From the NCBI RefSeq assembly GCF_013347965.1, contig NZ_CP048810.1, positions 1,116,001-1,180,000 on the forward strand: DNA of 64,000 nt, in the 5' to 3' direction. Source of the DNA: Pseudomonas bijieensis (lineage in GTDB: Bacteria; Pseudomonadota; Gammaproteobacteria; Pseudomonadales; Pseudomonadaceae). The translations under genes and the position numbers were made by a program. Shown here piece after piece: positions 8,664 to 17,696 of the stretch. Positions within the stretch are counted from its first letter, which is position 1. Each line of letters opens with the position of its first letter. The notes under the pieces are model-generated. The model made no database searches, had not been told where the DNA came from, and was given only the letters and a program-made list of their open reading frames with translations.

Positions 8664-9992
8664 ATGGAGCACACACGTCGTCCGCCTTTGCTGCGCAACG
8701 CCATCGGCCTGGGCATCGCCCTGCTGGTCGCTGATTCATCGGCCCAGGCCTATGAGCTTTACACCGACGAAGACACCACCGTCACCGGTAACTTCCTGGC
8801 GGTCTACGGGCTGTTCAACAGCCGCAAGAACTATGACGGCACCGCCGGCGGTTCGAGCTGGCGCGAAGGCTTCATCAAGTATGGCCTGAGTATCGACCAG
8901 ACACTCGGCGACCTGGGTAGCGTCTATGGCACGGCCAATCTGGTCAGCTCCGGCACTTGGGGCGATGGCGATGCGGCCGGCCTGAGCGACGGCTCCGAGC
9001 GCACCACCAAGTTCGATGAAGCCTTTGCCGGCTGGCGTTCGGGGGATCTGTTCCCGGCATTGGGCAAGGACGGTATGGACCTGTCCTACGGTCGCCAAGT
9101 GATCACCCTGGGCGACGGTTTCATCATCAACGACGATGGCCTGAACCTGGGCAAAGGTGTGGCCGATGGCGAGCTCAACCGCGGCGGCGCCTACTACCTG
9201 GCAGCCCGTCATGCCTTCGACAAGACCGCTGTCGTACGCCTGGGTGGCAAGGACGGCGTGCATGGCAGCCTGATGTGGATCAAGTCCGACAACCCTGCCC
9301 AGGCCAATACCGAGATGACCGCCAGCACCCTGGAATACACCGCCGCGCCTGGCACCCTGGGGCTGACCTATATCCATGGCATCGATGTCGATGACCGTTA
9401 TGCCAGCGACTTCCAGAAACAGCGCGAAGGCATGGACATCTACAGCCTGCGCGGCGCCGGGAATGCCGGCATCGAAAATGCCCACTTCTCCTTCGAGTAC
9501 GCCTGGCAGGACAAGGATGCGGGCCCGGAGAAAGCCTGGTATGCCGAAGCCGGCTACACCTTCGCCGACCTGCCCTGGACGCCGGACCTGACTTATCGCT
9601 ACAGCCGCTACTCCAAGGACTGGGACTCGATGTTCAACGGGCAGAACCGTGGCTATGGCACCTGGTTCCAGGGTGAAGTGGCGGGCAACTATGCTGGCCC
9701 GTTCAACAGCAACACTGCCATCCAGCACATCGGCCTCAAACTCAAGCCAGCAGAAACCGTGACCATTGGCGCGCTGTTCTTCGACTACCAGACCCTGCAC
9801 ACCCGCCAAGCGCTGAACCTCGACGCGCAGGAGCTGGACCTGTACGTGGAATGGGCGGTGAATGAACACCTGATCGTCACGCCGCTGCTGGGCCTGTACA
9901 AGCCTGAAAAGGATGAGGGCAGCGGTGGCAATCAGGTAGGCGGCAACGGCACCAACGTCTACAGCCAGTTGGTGGTGGCGGTTCCGTTCTGA
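8664..9992 (+). CDS. outer-membrane porin of the catabolic island
   Basis: A 442-residue beta-barrel porin. ATG 8664 follows TGGGGAATC and gives a signal peptide (RNAIGLGIALLVADSSAQA, cleaved before YELYTDEDT). The rest is alternating amphipathic strands with tyrosine and tryptophan girdles, and the chain ends in the C-terminal phenylalanine (VVAVPF) needed for BAM recognition. It looks like an OprD- or alginate-export-type specific channel, but I cannot name the subfamily. It is divergent from the APC permease, sharing a 292-bp intergenic region, so the two would form an outer/inner membrane import pair. Confidence 0.75.
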   Translation: MEHTRRPPLLRNAIGLGIALLVADSSAQAYELYTDEDTTVTGNFLAVYGLFNSRKNYDGTAGGSSWREGFIKYGLSIDQTLGDLGSVYGTANLVSSGTWGDGDAAGLSDGSERTTKFDEAFAGWRSGDLFPALGKDGMDLSYGRQVITLGDGFIINDDGLNLGKGVADGELNRGGAYYLAARHAFDKTAVVRLGGKDGVHGSLMWIKSDNPAQANTEMTASTLEYTAAPGTLGLTYIHGIDVDDRYASDFQKQREGMDIYSLRGAGNAGIENAHFSFEYAWQDKDAGPEKAWYAEAGYTFADLPWTPDLTYRYSRYSKDWDSMFNGQNRGYGTWFQGEVAGNYAGPFNSNTAIQHIGLKLKPAETVTIGALFFDYQTLHTRQALNLDAQELDLYVEWAVNEHLIVTPLLGLYKPEKDEGSGGNQVGGNGTNVYSQLVVAVPF

Positions 9993-9999
9993 ACGTGTC

Positions 10000-10024
10000 G
10001 GGAACTGCCCCAGCGGCAGTTCCC
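10000..10024. terminator. hairpin between convergent porin and chemoreceptor genes
   Basis: GGGAACTGCC-CCAGC-GGCAGTTCCC forms a perfect 10-bp stem starting 8 bp after the porin stop codon. There is no strong T run on either side, so termination may be weak, but its position between two converging genes fits a bidirectional terminator. Confidence 0.6.
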
Positions 10025-10031
10025 GGTCGGT

Positions 10032-11003
10032 CTACTGTCTGTGCTGATGCAACATGGTCTGGATCTGATGGGTTGCCTGCCGGGTACTTTGCGCCAGCTT
10101 GCGCACCTCATCGGCCACCACCGAAAAACCGCGCCCGACTTCACCGGCCCTGGCGGCTTCAATCGCGGCATTCAAGGCGAGCAGATTGGTCTGGTCGGCG
10201 ATGCCCTTGATTACCCCCACGACCGTGGCAATCTGGGCGTAGGTCACCTGGTTCTGTTCGAGCATGCGCTGATGGGTGGACTGGGCCGAGCGCTCGTCAC
10301 TGATATCACGTACCGCACCAATGACCCGGACCAGTTGCCCGTGTGGGTCGCGTACCGCCCGACCCCGCTCACGGCACCAGATGTAATCGCGGCTCTTGTG
10401 GCGCATGCGGTATTCGAAAACGTATTCTCCGCTGCCCTGGGGACCGAGGATTTCCCGGTCGAAGACAGCCATGATCTTCGGCAGGTCGTCCGGGTGGGTG
10501 ATGCCAACCTGGGCATCCCAGCCGTCGTGCAAATCGTCAGGCCCGTAACCCAGCAGTGAACGGAACTGACTGGAAAAACGCATGCCACTGGCCGGGTGCT
10601 GGAGATCACCGTTGACGACCGTGATATCCCAGCAGCCTTCAGTCAGGGTCGATTGCAGCAACTCCCAGATCTGCGCGTCCTGGCGTTGTCGCTGCACCTG
10701 CTGGCCGAGTTCGTCCAAGCGAATTTCAAGCGCCTGCTCGCGCTCGCAGGCTTGCTCCAGCTGCTGGCGCACTAAGTGCAGTTCGTGCTCACTTTGCTGC
10801 CATCGCAGGGTTTGCGCCTCCACCTGCGCTTCGGCCTGACGCAGGTGCGCAGCGACGTTCTCCATCTGCCGCGCGTGCTGCTCAAGGAGGTTCCGCAGTT
10901 GCGGATATGCATCGAGCATCGGCGTGCCTTCCATTTCGCCGGCCAGCACGCGCTGCACCTGTACGGTCAACGCCAGTTTCTGTTTGTTGGTCTGGAGAAA
11001 CAT
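10032..11003 (-). CDS. soluble PAS-domain methyl-accepting chemotaxis-like protein with minimal MCP tip
   Basis: A 323-residue cytosolic protein with no membrane segment. Residues about 35-110 form a Gln/Glu-rich coiled coil, residues about 110-235 a PAS/PAC domain ([38 protein letters not shown]). Residues from about 267 carry the invariant receptor tip that contacts CheA/CheW ([31 protein letters not shown]). The signalling hairpin is extremely short: about 30 residues before and 25 after the tip, so most of the methylation helices are absent. It presumably senses a redox or small-molecule cue linked to the surrounding catabolic genes. It may cluster with larger receptors rather than signal alone. 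Confidence 0.8.
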   Translation of the reverse strand: MFLQTNKQKLALTVQVQRVLAGEMEGTPMLDAYPQLRNLLEQHARQMENVAAHLRQAEAQVEAQTLRWQQSEHELHLVRQQLEQACEREQALEIRLDELGQQVQRQRQDAQIWELLQSTLTEGCWDITVVNGDLQHPASGMRFSSQFRSLLGYGPDDLHDGWDAQVGITHPDDLPKIMAVFDREILGPQGSGEYVFEYRMRHKSRDYIWCRERGRAVRDPHGQLVRVIGAVRDISDERSAQSTHQRMLEQNQVTYAQIATVVGVIKGIADQTNLLALNAAIEAARAGEVGRGFSVVADEVRKLAQSTRQATHQIQTMLHQHRQ

Positions 11004-11211
11004 CGCCTGCCCCTATGCCATCAAGTCGAAACCTGGATCTGATCGCAAACCGGCCAGGCTGGCTTGTCCCTGCCTGCACAGGGCCTTGCTCCTGGCTGCC
11101 AACGCGCAGACTGGCAGCCACAGACATACGACGCGGCAGGCACAGTCAAGCTGGACAGCCCTGCCGGTATTACTCTCGGGGCTTTCCCTTGTCCGCGATC
11201 AGGAAACCCTC

Positions 11212-12699
11212 ATGAGCGATATTGCCCTGCTGCCTCAGGTTCAAGCCTTCCTCGATAGACATCACGCCCTGTTCATCGACGGTGGCTACGTCGAAAGCCA
11301 GGGCAGCCAGACACTGAACGTCGTCAACCCTGCCACCGGCCAGGTCATCGCCCAGGTCAGCGACGCCACTGCCAGCGATATCGATGTGGCGGTGCAATCG
11401 TCCCGCCGCGGCTTCGAGCAGTGGTCTCAAACCGCGCCGGCGGTCCGCGGCCATGTGCTGCTCAAGCTGGCGGACCTGTTGGAGCGCAACCGCGAAGAGC
11501 TGGCGCAGATCGAAACCTGCCAGTCGGGGAAGATCATCCACATCTCCCGTGCCTTCGAAGTCGACCAGGCCGCCCACTTCCTGCGCTATTACGCTGGCTG
11601 GGCGACCAAGATCAACGGCGAGACGATCACCCCATCGTTGCCCTCCTTCACAGGCGAACGCTACACCGCGTTCACCTTGCGCGAACCAGTCGGGGTGGTG
11701 GTCGGTATCGTGCCGTGGAATTTCTCCACCATGATCGCCATCTGGAAACTGGCTTCAGCCCTGGTGACCGGTTGCAGTGTCATCATCAAGCCCAGCGAGT
11801 TCACCCCGCTGACCATCCTGCGCATCGCGGAACTGGCCATCGAGGCTGGCCTGCCGGCCGGTGCCCTGAATGTGCTGACCGGCGGCGGCCAGGTGGGCAA
11901 GGGGCTAATCGAGCATCCGCGCACCAACAAGGTTTCATTCACCGGCTCCATACCCACCGGCCTGACGGTGGGCCAGGCGGCCATGGGCGCCGGGTTGACC
12001 CGTACGACCCTGGAACTGGGTGGGAAGAATGCAGCGGGGTTCCTGCCTGATATCGACCCCGAGGTCGCGGTCAACGGCATCATCGAGGCGGGATTTCTGC
12101 ATTCGGGACAGATCTGCGCGGCGGCGGAACGGTTCTTTGTCCATCGCTCGCAGATCGAGTCGATCATGGACAAACTAGCCCAGCGCCTGGGCAAACTCAC
12201 TATCGGCTCACCCCTGGACGAACGCACCGAATTCGGCCCGGTGACCAACCGTCAGCACCAACGCAAGCTCGAGGAATTCTTCGCCAAGGCCCGCGCGCAG
12301 AACAACACCATCGTCCACGGCGGCAAGCTGATCGATGGGCCGGGTTGCTACGTCGAGCCAACCATCATCCTCGCCAATCGCCGCGACGACAGCCTGCTCC
12401 ACGAAGAAACCTTCGGCCCGATCGCCACGTTCTTCCCTTACGACACAGAGGAGGAGTTGCTGGAGCTGATGAACGACACGCCCTACGGCCTGAGCGCCAG
12501 CCTCTGGACCAACGACCTGGGCAAGGCCCTGCGCATGGTCCCCGCCATCGAAGCCGGGACGGTGTGGGTGAACATGCACACCCTGCTCGACCCAGCCGTG
12601 CCTTTTGGCGGCAACAAGTCTTCCGGGATAGGCCGTGAATTCGGCAGCGCATTCATCGACGACTACACCGAACTGAAATCGGTGATGATCCGCTACTGA
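11212..12699 (+). CDS. feaB: phenylacetaldehyde dehydrogenase-like NAD-dependent ALDH
   Basis: A 495-residue aldehyde dehydrogenase with all catalytic residues: Asn170 (VPWN), Lys193 (KPSE), Glu268 (LELGGKN) and nucleophile Cys302 (HSGQICAAAERF). The N-terminus VQAFLDRHHALFIDG and the middle ISRAFEVDQAAHFLRYYAGWATKI closely follow E. coli FeaB, which oxidises phenylacetaldehyde or 4-hydroxyphenylacetaldehyde to the arylacetate. ATG 11212 is preceded by AGGAAACC. Together with the FeaR-like regulator this is the strongest pointer to aromatic monoamine breakdown. No copper amine oxidase (tynA) or paa genes are in the window. Confidence 0.8.
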   Translation: MSDIALLPQVQAFLDRHHALFIDGGYVESQGSQTLNVVNPATGQVIAQVSDATASDIDVAVQSSRRGFEQWSQTAPAVRGHVLLKLADLLERNREELAQIETCQSGKIIHISRAFEVDQAAHFLRYYAGWATKINGETITPSLPSFTGERYTAFTLREPVGVVVGIVPWNFSTMIAIWKLASALVTGCSVIIKPSEFTPLTILRIAELAIEAGLPAGALNVLTGGGQVGKGLIEHPRTNKVSFTGSIPTGLTVGQAAMGAGLTRTTLELGGKNAAGFLPDIDPEVAVNGIIEAGFLHSGQICAAAERFFVHRSQIESIMDKLAQRLGKLTIGSPLDERTEFGPVTNRQHQRKLEEFFAKARAQNNTIVHGGKLIDGPGCYVEPTIILANRRDDSLLHEETFGPIATFFPYDTEEELLELMNDTPYGLSASLWTNDLGKALRMVPAIEAGTVWVNMHTLLDPAVPFGGNKSSGIGREFGSAFIDDYTELKSVMIRY

Positions 12700-12706
12700 A
12701 CAACAA

Positions 12707-12735
12707 AGGGCCCTGGAGCCACACGCCAGGGCCCT
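12707..12735 (+). terminator. intrinsic-type hairpin after the feaB-like gene
   Basis: AGGGCCCTGG and CCAGGGCCCT form a perfect 10-bp stem around a 9-base loop, starting 7 bp after the stop codon. The following sequence is C/A-rich rather than T-rich, so efficiency is uncertain. Confidence 0.6.
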
Positions 12736-12752
12736 ACCCACCCCAAATCCCT

Positions 12753-12843
12753 CTGTGGGAGCGAGCCTGCTCGCGATAGCGGAGCATCAGTCAATGTTAA
12801 TGCCGACTGACACAACACTATCGCGAGCAGGCTCGCTCCCACA
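12753..12843. repeat. REPIN (GAGCGAGC family)
   Basis: A TGTGGGAGCGAGCCTGCTCG unit at 12753 and its inverted copy ending at 12843, separated by about 40 bp. It lies between the converging ends of the ALDH and amidase genes. Confidence 0.88.
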
Positions 12844-12846
12844 CTT

Positions 12847-14304
12847 TTACCGCCGGCAGGCGTTGACCGTTGGGATTCGGCCGCGCCATGGTTGGGCGCG
12901 CTCCAGTTGCGCGGCCAGCGCCAGCAGCGTGTGTTCCTCGCCGAAACGACCGGCAAAATGCGCGCCCATCGGCAGGCCATTGGCGCTCCAGGACAACGGC
13001 ACGGACATCGCCGGCTGGCCGCTGGCATTGAACAGCGCGGTGAACGGCGAATAACTGTGGTAGCGCTCGATCAGTTGATCCAGGCTCATGCACACGTCCT
13101 GCAGATCCAGCTCGCCAATTGGCACCGGCTCACGAGTCAGGACCGGGGTCAGGATCACGTCGTAATCCTGCATGAACACCGCCAACTGCCGGCCGAGGGC
13201 ATGAATCCACTCCACCGCCGCGGCATACTGGGCGCCGCTGACGTTGCCCTTGTCCCGCAAGATGATCCGCGTGCGTACCTCCAGCTCTTCGGCTTGCACG
13301 GCAAACCCACGCATCTGGCCCAGCAGGTCGACATAGTGACGAGAGCTGGCGCCGATGATGGTGAACACGTGATCGAGAAATTCCAGCAGCCCCACCGGCA
13401 GGCTCACCGATTCGACGCGATGCCCCAACGACTCGCACAACCGCGCGGCCTCGCCCACCGCCTGAAGGCTCTGTGGTGACGTAGGCCAAGGACCGAGCTG
13501 CTCGACCAGGGCTATGCGTAGCGGCTTGGGATCGGCCTGCACTGCCATCGCATACGGCAACGCCTGGATCGGCGCGGCGTAAGGCGCGCCCAGGTCCATC
13601 CCAGCAGTGGCATCCAGCAACGCCGCACTGTCGCGCACCGACAGGGTGATGGCATGAGGTGTGCCCATCCCCGCCCAGCCCTCGCCCACTATTGGTCCTG
13701 ACGGCAGCAAGCCACGGCTGGGCTTGAACCCGAACACACCGCAGCAGGACGCCGGCACGCGCAATGAACCGCCACCGTCGTTGCCGTGGGCGAACGGCAC
13801 CACCCGGGCCGCCACCAGTGCCGCCGCGCCACCGCTGGAACCACCGGCGCTGTGGTCGGTGCTCCAAGGGTTGCGTGTGGCACCAAAACGCGCAGACTCG
13901 GTGGAGTATGAAGTGCCAAACTCAGGCGAAGTACTGGTGCCCATCACCTGACATCCGGCACGCCGCAAACGCGTCACGATTTCCGATTCGAAATCCGCAC
14001 GAAAGTCGCCCAGTGCGCGAGAACCGTTGGTCATCGCCGCACCATGAACTGGTGAAAACAGGTCTTTGATCAAGGTCGGCACACCGGCCAGCAGGCCTTG
14101 ACCGACCTGTGGCGTGCGCGCCGTCTGCCGGGCCGAATCGTACAAGCGCTCGGCCACCGCATTGAGCTGCGGCTCGACTCGCTCCAGACGCTCGATGGCA
14201 GTCTCCAGCAGTTCGCCTGGCCGGACCTCGCCACGCCTGACCCATTCGGCCAGCGCCGTGGCATCTTCACTGTCCATCAAGTGGTGAATGTCTTGCGTAC
14301 CCAT
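12847..14304 (-). CDS. amidase (amidase signature family)
   Basis: A 485-residue amidase-signature hydrolase with the complete Ser-cisSer-Lys triad: Lys80 (PTLIKDLF), Ser156 (SAGGSSGG) and nucleophile Ser180 (DGGGSLRVPAS). It hydrolyses an amide to acid plus ammonia or amine. It is the last gene of a minus-strand unit comprising an SphA-like outer-membrane protein, an MFS transporter and this enzyme, with 17 bp and 12 bp gaps, so the substrate is probably an imported aryl or alkyl amide (inference). An AraC gene upstream on the same strand is the likely regulator. The start codon has GGAACC upstream. Confidence 0.85.
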   Translation of the reverse strand: MGTQDIHHLMDSEDATALAEWVRRGEVRPGELLETAIERLERVEPQLNAVAERLYDSARQTARTPQVGQGLLAGVPTLIKDLFSPVHGAAMTNGSRALGDFRADFESEIVTRLRRAGCQVMGTSTSPEFGTSYSTESARFGATRNPWSTDHSAGGSSGGAAALVAARVVPFAHGNDGGGSLRVPASCCGVFGFKPSRGLLPSGPIVGEGWAGMGTPHAITLSVRDSAALLDATAGMDLGAPYAAPIQALPYAMAVQADPKPLRIALVEQLGPWPTSPQSLQAVGEAARLCESLGHRVESVSLPVGLLEFLDHVFTIIGASSRHYVDLLGQMRGFAVQAEELEVRTRIILRDKGNVSGAQYAAAVEWIHALGRQLAVFMQDYDVILTPVLTREPVPIGELDLQDVCMSLDQLIERYHSYSPFTALFNASGQPAMSVPLSWSANGLPMGAHFAGRFGEEHTLLALAAQLERAQPWRGRIPTVNACRR

Positions 14305-14321
14305 GTTTCAGGTTCCTTATG

Positions 14322-15578
14322 TCACGACGATTGATGTGATCCGACGGTGCTCGCTTGCCCTTGGCCGCGTGTGCGCAGGCCGGCAACGACCCAGAGCAGC
14401 GCCAAGGCAAAACTGGTCAGGGCCAGCCACTGGATGGCGTGACGCAGGTCACCGGCGAACACAATCACCAAGGCCACCACCAGCGGACTGACGAACTGGC
14501 CGATATACAGGCACGAGGTAAACCCGCCCAGGCCCCGGCCGCGGGTGCTGGCGGTCAACGCATTCATCACCGGCGCCATCACGTTGGGCACCAACAGCCC
14601 GGCCCCCAGGCCTTGGATGAACACCGCCACCAGCACTTCGTTATAGCTTTGCCCGCGCATCAACAGCCACAGCCCCAGGCCCATCAGGCCAAGCAACAAC
14701 GCATTGCAACCGGCGATGCCGAAGCGACGGCGCAGCAACGGCCACGTCAGCGAACCGACCAAGGTCGCCAACAGGCTCAGCCCCGCCGCCAGGCCGATCA
14801 TCGTGCTGGAGGTGATGCCGAGGCTGACCAACAGCGTCGGCGCCTGGATAGGCATGATGAACGTCAGGACCATGCCACCGAGGATCATCAGGTAGCCGAC
14901 CAGCAGTTGAGGCAAGGCGACCTTGGCCGGCCCCGACGCCTCGACGTGCGGCTCGCCCCCCTGCGGCTTCAAAACCGGCGGTTCCCAAAGCACCTTCATC
15001 ATTGCCGGCACCAGCAACAATGGCAGCAAGTACAGGAGGAACGGCGCACGCCACGAGTTTTCTCCAAGCGCACCTCCCACTACGAAAAACAGCGCTCCCA
15101 CCAGGCCGATGGTCACCACTTGCCGGTTGACGTAGCGCAGTCGCTCCTCACCGTGCCAATAGTCCGCTATCAGCGTCGCGCAACAGGTCATCACCGCCGC
15201 CTCCGTACAACCGAACAACAGCCGCACACCGACAATCGAGGGCAGGCTATCGAGCATGGCCGGCAACGCGCCGAGCAAGGCGTAGAGAATCGTCGCAAGC
15301 ACCAGCAAGGCCTTGCGCCCGACCCTGTCGGCCAGCCAGCCGGCCAATGGCGCGCACAGGGCAATCGCCAGGGCCGGCCCGGTGACCGCCAACGGCACCA
15401 ACAGATCGGCGCGTGGCTCCAGGGGCCCGAATTCTGCGCCCAACCTGGGCAAGACGGGCGCGACCATCACCGAACCCATGATTGTCAGACTGCTGCCTAG
15501 CATCAGCACCAGTCCTTCACGCCAACTGGCCTGGCGAGACAGGATGGTCGCCGTTGAAACGGAACTTGATTGGTTCAT
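14322..15578 (-). CDS. MFS transporter
   Basis: A 418-residue major-facilitator protein with about 12 hydrophobic segments. The loop 2-3 motif reads GWLADRVGRKAL, close to the MFS-A signature, and the first helix carries GSVMVAPVLPRLGAEF, as in drug/H+ antiporter-like and organic-anion transporters. The gene lies between the amidase and the SphA-like channel, so import of the amidase substrate is a better guess than drug efflux, although sequence alone does not exclude efflux. Confidence 0.8.
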   Translation of the reverse strand: MNQSSSVSTATILSRQASWREGLVLMLGSSLTIMGSVMVAPVLPRLGAEFGPLEPRADLLVPLAVTGPALAIALCAPLAGWLADRVGRKALLVLATILYALLGALPAMLDSLPSIVGVRLLFGCTEAAVMTCCATLIADYWHGEERLRYVNRQVVTIGLVGALFFVVGGALGENSWRAPFLLYLLPLLLVPAMMKVLWEPPVLKPQGGEPHVEASGPAKVALPQLLVGYLMILGGMVLTFIMPIQAPTLLVSLGITSSTMIGLAAGLSLLATLVGSLTWPLLRRRFGIAGCNALLLGLMGLGLWLLMRGQSYNEVLVAVFIQGLGAGLLVPNVMAPVMNALTASTRGRGLGGFTSCLYIGQFVSPLVVALVIVFAGDLRHAIQWLALTSFALALLWVVAGLRTRGQGQASTVGSHQSS

Positions 15579-15590
15579 GGCGAGCCCCTT

Positions 15591-16523
15591 TTAGAAACTG
15601 TGAGAAATACGCAGCGCCGTGGTGTAGCCCTCAGCGCGGTTTCGCGCGTCGAGCTCCTTGTAGACATGCAGCCACACTGGGGGCATACCTGGCTTGAAGT
15701 AGCTCACCGCCGGCCCGACAGCCAGCACTCGGGCGCGATTGCCTGTTTCCAGGCCCGGGGCATCGTCGTCGGTGAATTGCCGGTAGTAATAGCCACCCAT
15801 GCCCACGGTCCATGGGCCGACGTGCTGGCCCACGGCGAACTCGTGGCGGTACTCGACACCGTTCTTGTAGTCGGTGGCGTGGTTGCGCGTGTTGATGTCG
15901 GCCTCAAAGCTTGAGGACACTTCGAAGCCGCTGTCGGAGATATAAGTGGCGTTGAGGATCGGCGAGAAGGTCCAGTGGTTCAGACCCGGCGAGATCAAGC
16001 GATTCTTGTCGTAGTCGCCTGTGGGAGCCTGGATCTGGAACTGGGCGTTGACGAACAGGTTCGGCGACAGTGTCCACTGCAGGATCACCGGCAGCACCTG
16101 CATGTCGGCCATGCGAAACGGATCGGCCTCCAGGTTCATTGGGCCGACAGGCGTCTGCACCTGTAGCGAAGCGTCCATCTGGAAGAACGGCACGACGGCG
16201 CCGAAGCCATACTTGGCGCCCAGCACGGTGTAATCGGTCATGCGCATGTAGGCGACGCCGATGGACAAGACATCCAGGGAGAAATTGTTGTCCACGGACT
16301 TGCCGTGGCGATCCTTCTGCACGTTGGCCGAATAGAACGCGGTGCGCAGGCCGACGGTGCCAAAGGGCGTGGCCGGCGGCATCATGCCCGCGCCGAAATC
16401 GTAGACCCCGACCGCCGTGGTCGGCGCGCCGTTTTCGGTGCCATGGGCAGCACCGCATGCACCGATCAGCCCCAGGGTTAACCACGTACAGTGCCAGACG
16501 TTTGTTTTTTTATTTTGGTACAT
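15591..16523 (-). CDS. SphA/MetA-type outer-membrane channel (phenol-degradation transporter family)
   Basis: A 310-residue outer-membrane beta-barrel of the COG4313 family found with aromatic-degradation genes. A signal peptide (TWLTLGLIGACGAAHG) precedes the conserved start of the mature part, GVYDFGAGMMPPATPFG. Later conserved strands include NLEADPFRMADMQVLPV, and the chain ends ...RISHSF with terminal Phe. I chose ATG 16523, which has GGAGGGG upstream; a TTG 15 bp further upstream is possible. It would let a hydrophobic or aromatic substrate cross the outer membrane for the downstream MFS carrier and amidase. Confidence 0.8.
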   Translation of the reverse strand: MYQNKKTNVWHCTWLTLGLIGACGAAHGTENGAPTTAVGVYDFGAGMMPPATPFGTVGLRTAFYSANVQKDRHGKSVDNNFSLDVLSIGVAYMRMTDYTVLGAKYGFGAVVPFFQMDASLQVQTPVGPMNLEADPFRMADMQVLPVILQWTLSPNLFVNAQFQIQAPTGDYDKNRLISPGLNHWTFSPILNATYISDSGFEVSSSFEADINTRNHATDYKNGVEYRHEFAVGQHVGPWTVGMGGYYYRQFTDDDAPGLETGNRARVLAVGPAVSYFKPGMPPVWLHVYKELDARNRAEGYTTALRISHSF

Positions 16524-16592
16524 CGAATGCCCCTCCAACCATGTGGTGTCGGGGTCATCCTAGGGAGGCGGCCGGTCAGCCGTTATCCGTTT

Positions 16593-17585
16593 TCAGCACA
16601 GATGCGTGCGGCGCAGGGTTTGGGAAGGTGTCTCGCCGAACAGCACCCGATAGTCGCTGGAAAACCGGCTCAAGTGCCAGAACCCCCAGCGTGCCGCCAC
16701 CTCCTGTACACCCTGGGCGTGGCGGCCGCTGCGCAGTTCACGGCGCACGGCATTGAGGCGCAACGCCCGCAAATAGGCCACCGGATTGATACCCAGGGTT
16801 TCCTGGAAGCAATACTGCAATTTGCGCCGGCTGGCACCGATGTGATTGCACAGGTCGAGGATCGACAGTGGCTCATCGACATGGGCCAAGGCGTACTCCC
16901 GGGCACGGTCGACCATGCGCTTGCGCGCCGTGGGGTTGAGCGGCGGTGCCTCGTCCGGTGCCACCAGTTCCAGTATGTGCAACATCACCGTGTCACGCAG
17001 GCCACGGCGAATCGACTCGTACCCCAGCAATGAGTCTCGCCCCTGCTCGCCCCCTTCAAGCTCATCGAACAACGCCGCGAGCTCGGCCGGCAGCGTCGAG
17101 TTGCCAAGACGGTAACACTTGGGAAGATCGGTAATTCGAAAGTGACTGCCTTGACACGCCAGCACATGCTCCAACGCCTGCTCGTCGACGGTGACACCGA
17201 GCAGATCCAGATGCTGGGGCGTGCGCAGCTCGGGCAGGTTATGGCCGCGAGCGACCAACAGGCTGGGCTCGATAATCGGGTGCCCGGAGCAAAAGAGCGG
17301 CCCGTCCGCACTCAGCGGCACGCTGAAAGTGATGGCGCCTTCCCAGGCCATGCCCCGCTTGGTCAGGGCTTGATTAGAGCGGTCGCGCACCAGTTGCATC
17401 CAGTCCGAGCGGAACTCGATCAACTCACCGTCGAAGCGTCCGGGGGTCAATTGGTCATAGCAGACCTGCCAGCCTCCCATGTTCCGGGCGTGCTCGTCGA
17501 TGTCTGTGGTGCGGAACCGATTGATCGGCAGCGTCGGCAACAGGTCCGACGAAACCGCTGGCAGCGCCATGTTGGAGTTGTTCAT
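16593..17585 (-). CDS. AraC-family regulator of the amidase operon
   Basis: A 330-residue regulator with a long N-terminal sensory part and a C-terminal AraC domain (about residues 225-328: LSILDLCNHIGASRRKLQYCF, then EVAARWGFWHLSRFSSDYR and ETPSQTLRR). The overall layout recalls EutR-type proteins of Pseudomonas, but no ethanolamine genes are present here. It is encoded 69 bp upstream of the SphA-like gene and points in the same direction, so it probably activates the channel-MFS-amidase operon. Confidence 0.8.
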   Translation of the reverse strand: MNNSNMALPAVSSDLLPTLPINRFRTTDIDEHARNMGGWQVCYDQLTPGRFDGELIEFRSDWMQLVRDRSNQALTKRGMAWEGAITFSVPLSADGPLFCSGHPIIEPSLLVARGHNLPELRTPQHLDLLGVTVDEQALEHVLACQGSHFRITDLPKCYRLGNSTLPAELAALFDELEGGEQGRDSLLGYESIRRGLRDTVMLHILELVAPDEAPPLNPTARKRMVDRAREYALAHVDEPLSILDLCNHIGASRRKLQYCFQETLGINPVAYLRALRLNAVRRELRSGRHAQGVQEVAARWGFWHLSRFSSDYRVLFGETPSQTLRRTHLC

Positions 17586-17696
17586 TGACCCGACCTTTGA
17601 TGATTCCAGGGCTTACGGGTCAAAGCTCAGGCAAGTTCCATTCCGCCCCGTGGACCGGTCGTTCAATTGTGCCGAAAACGGATAACCGGCCAGGGT

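Noticed and set aside
10032..11003. Membrane chemoreceptor truncated at its N-terminus
   Set aside because: The N-terminal region is a continuous hydrophilic coiled coil leading into PAS with its own start, not a receptor missing its membrane helices.
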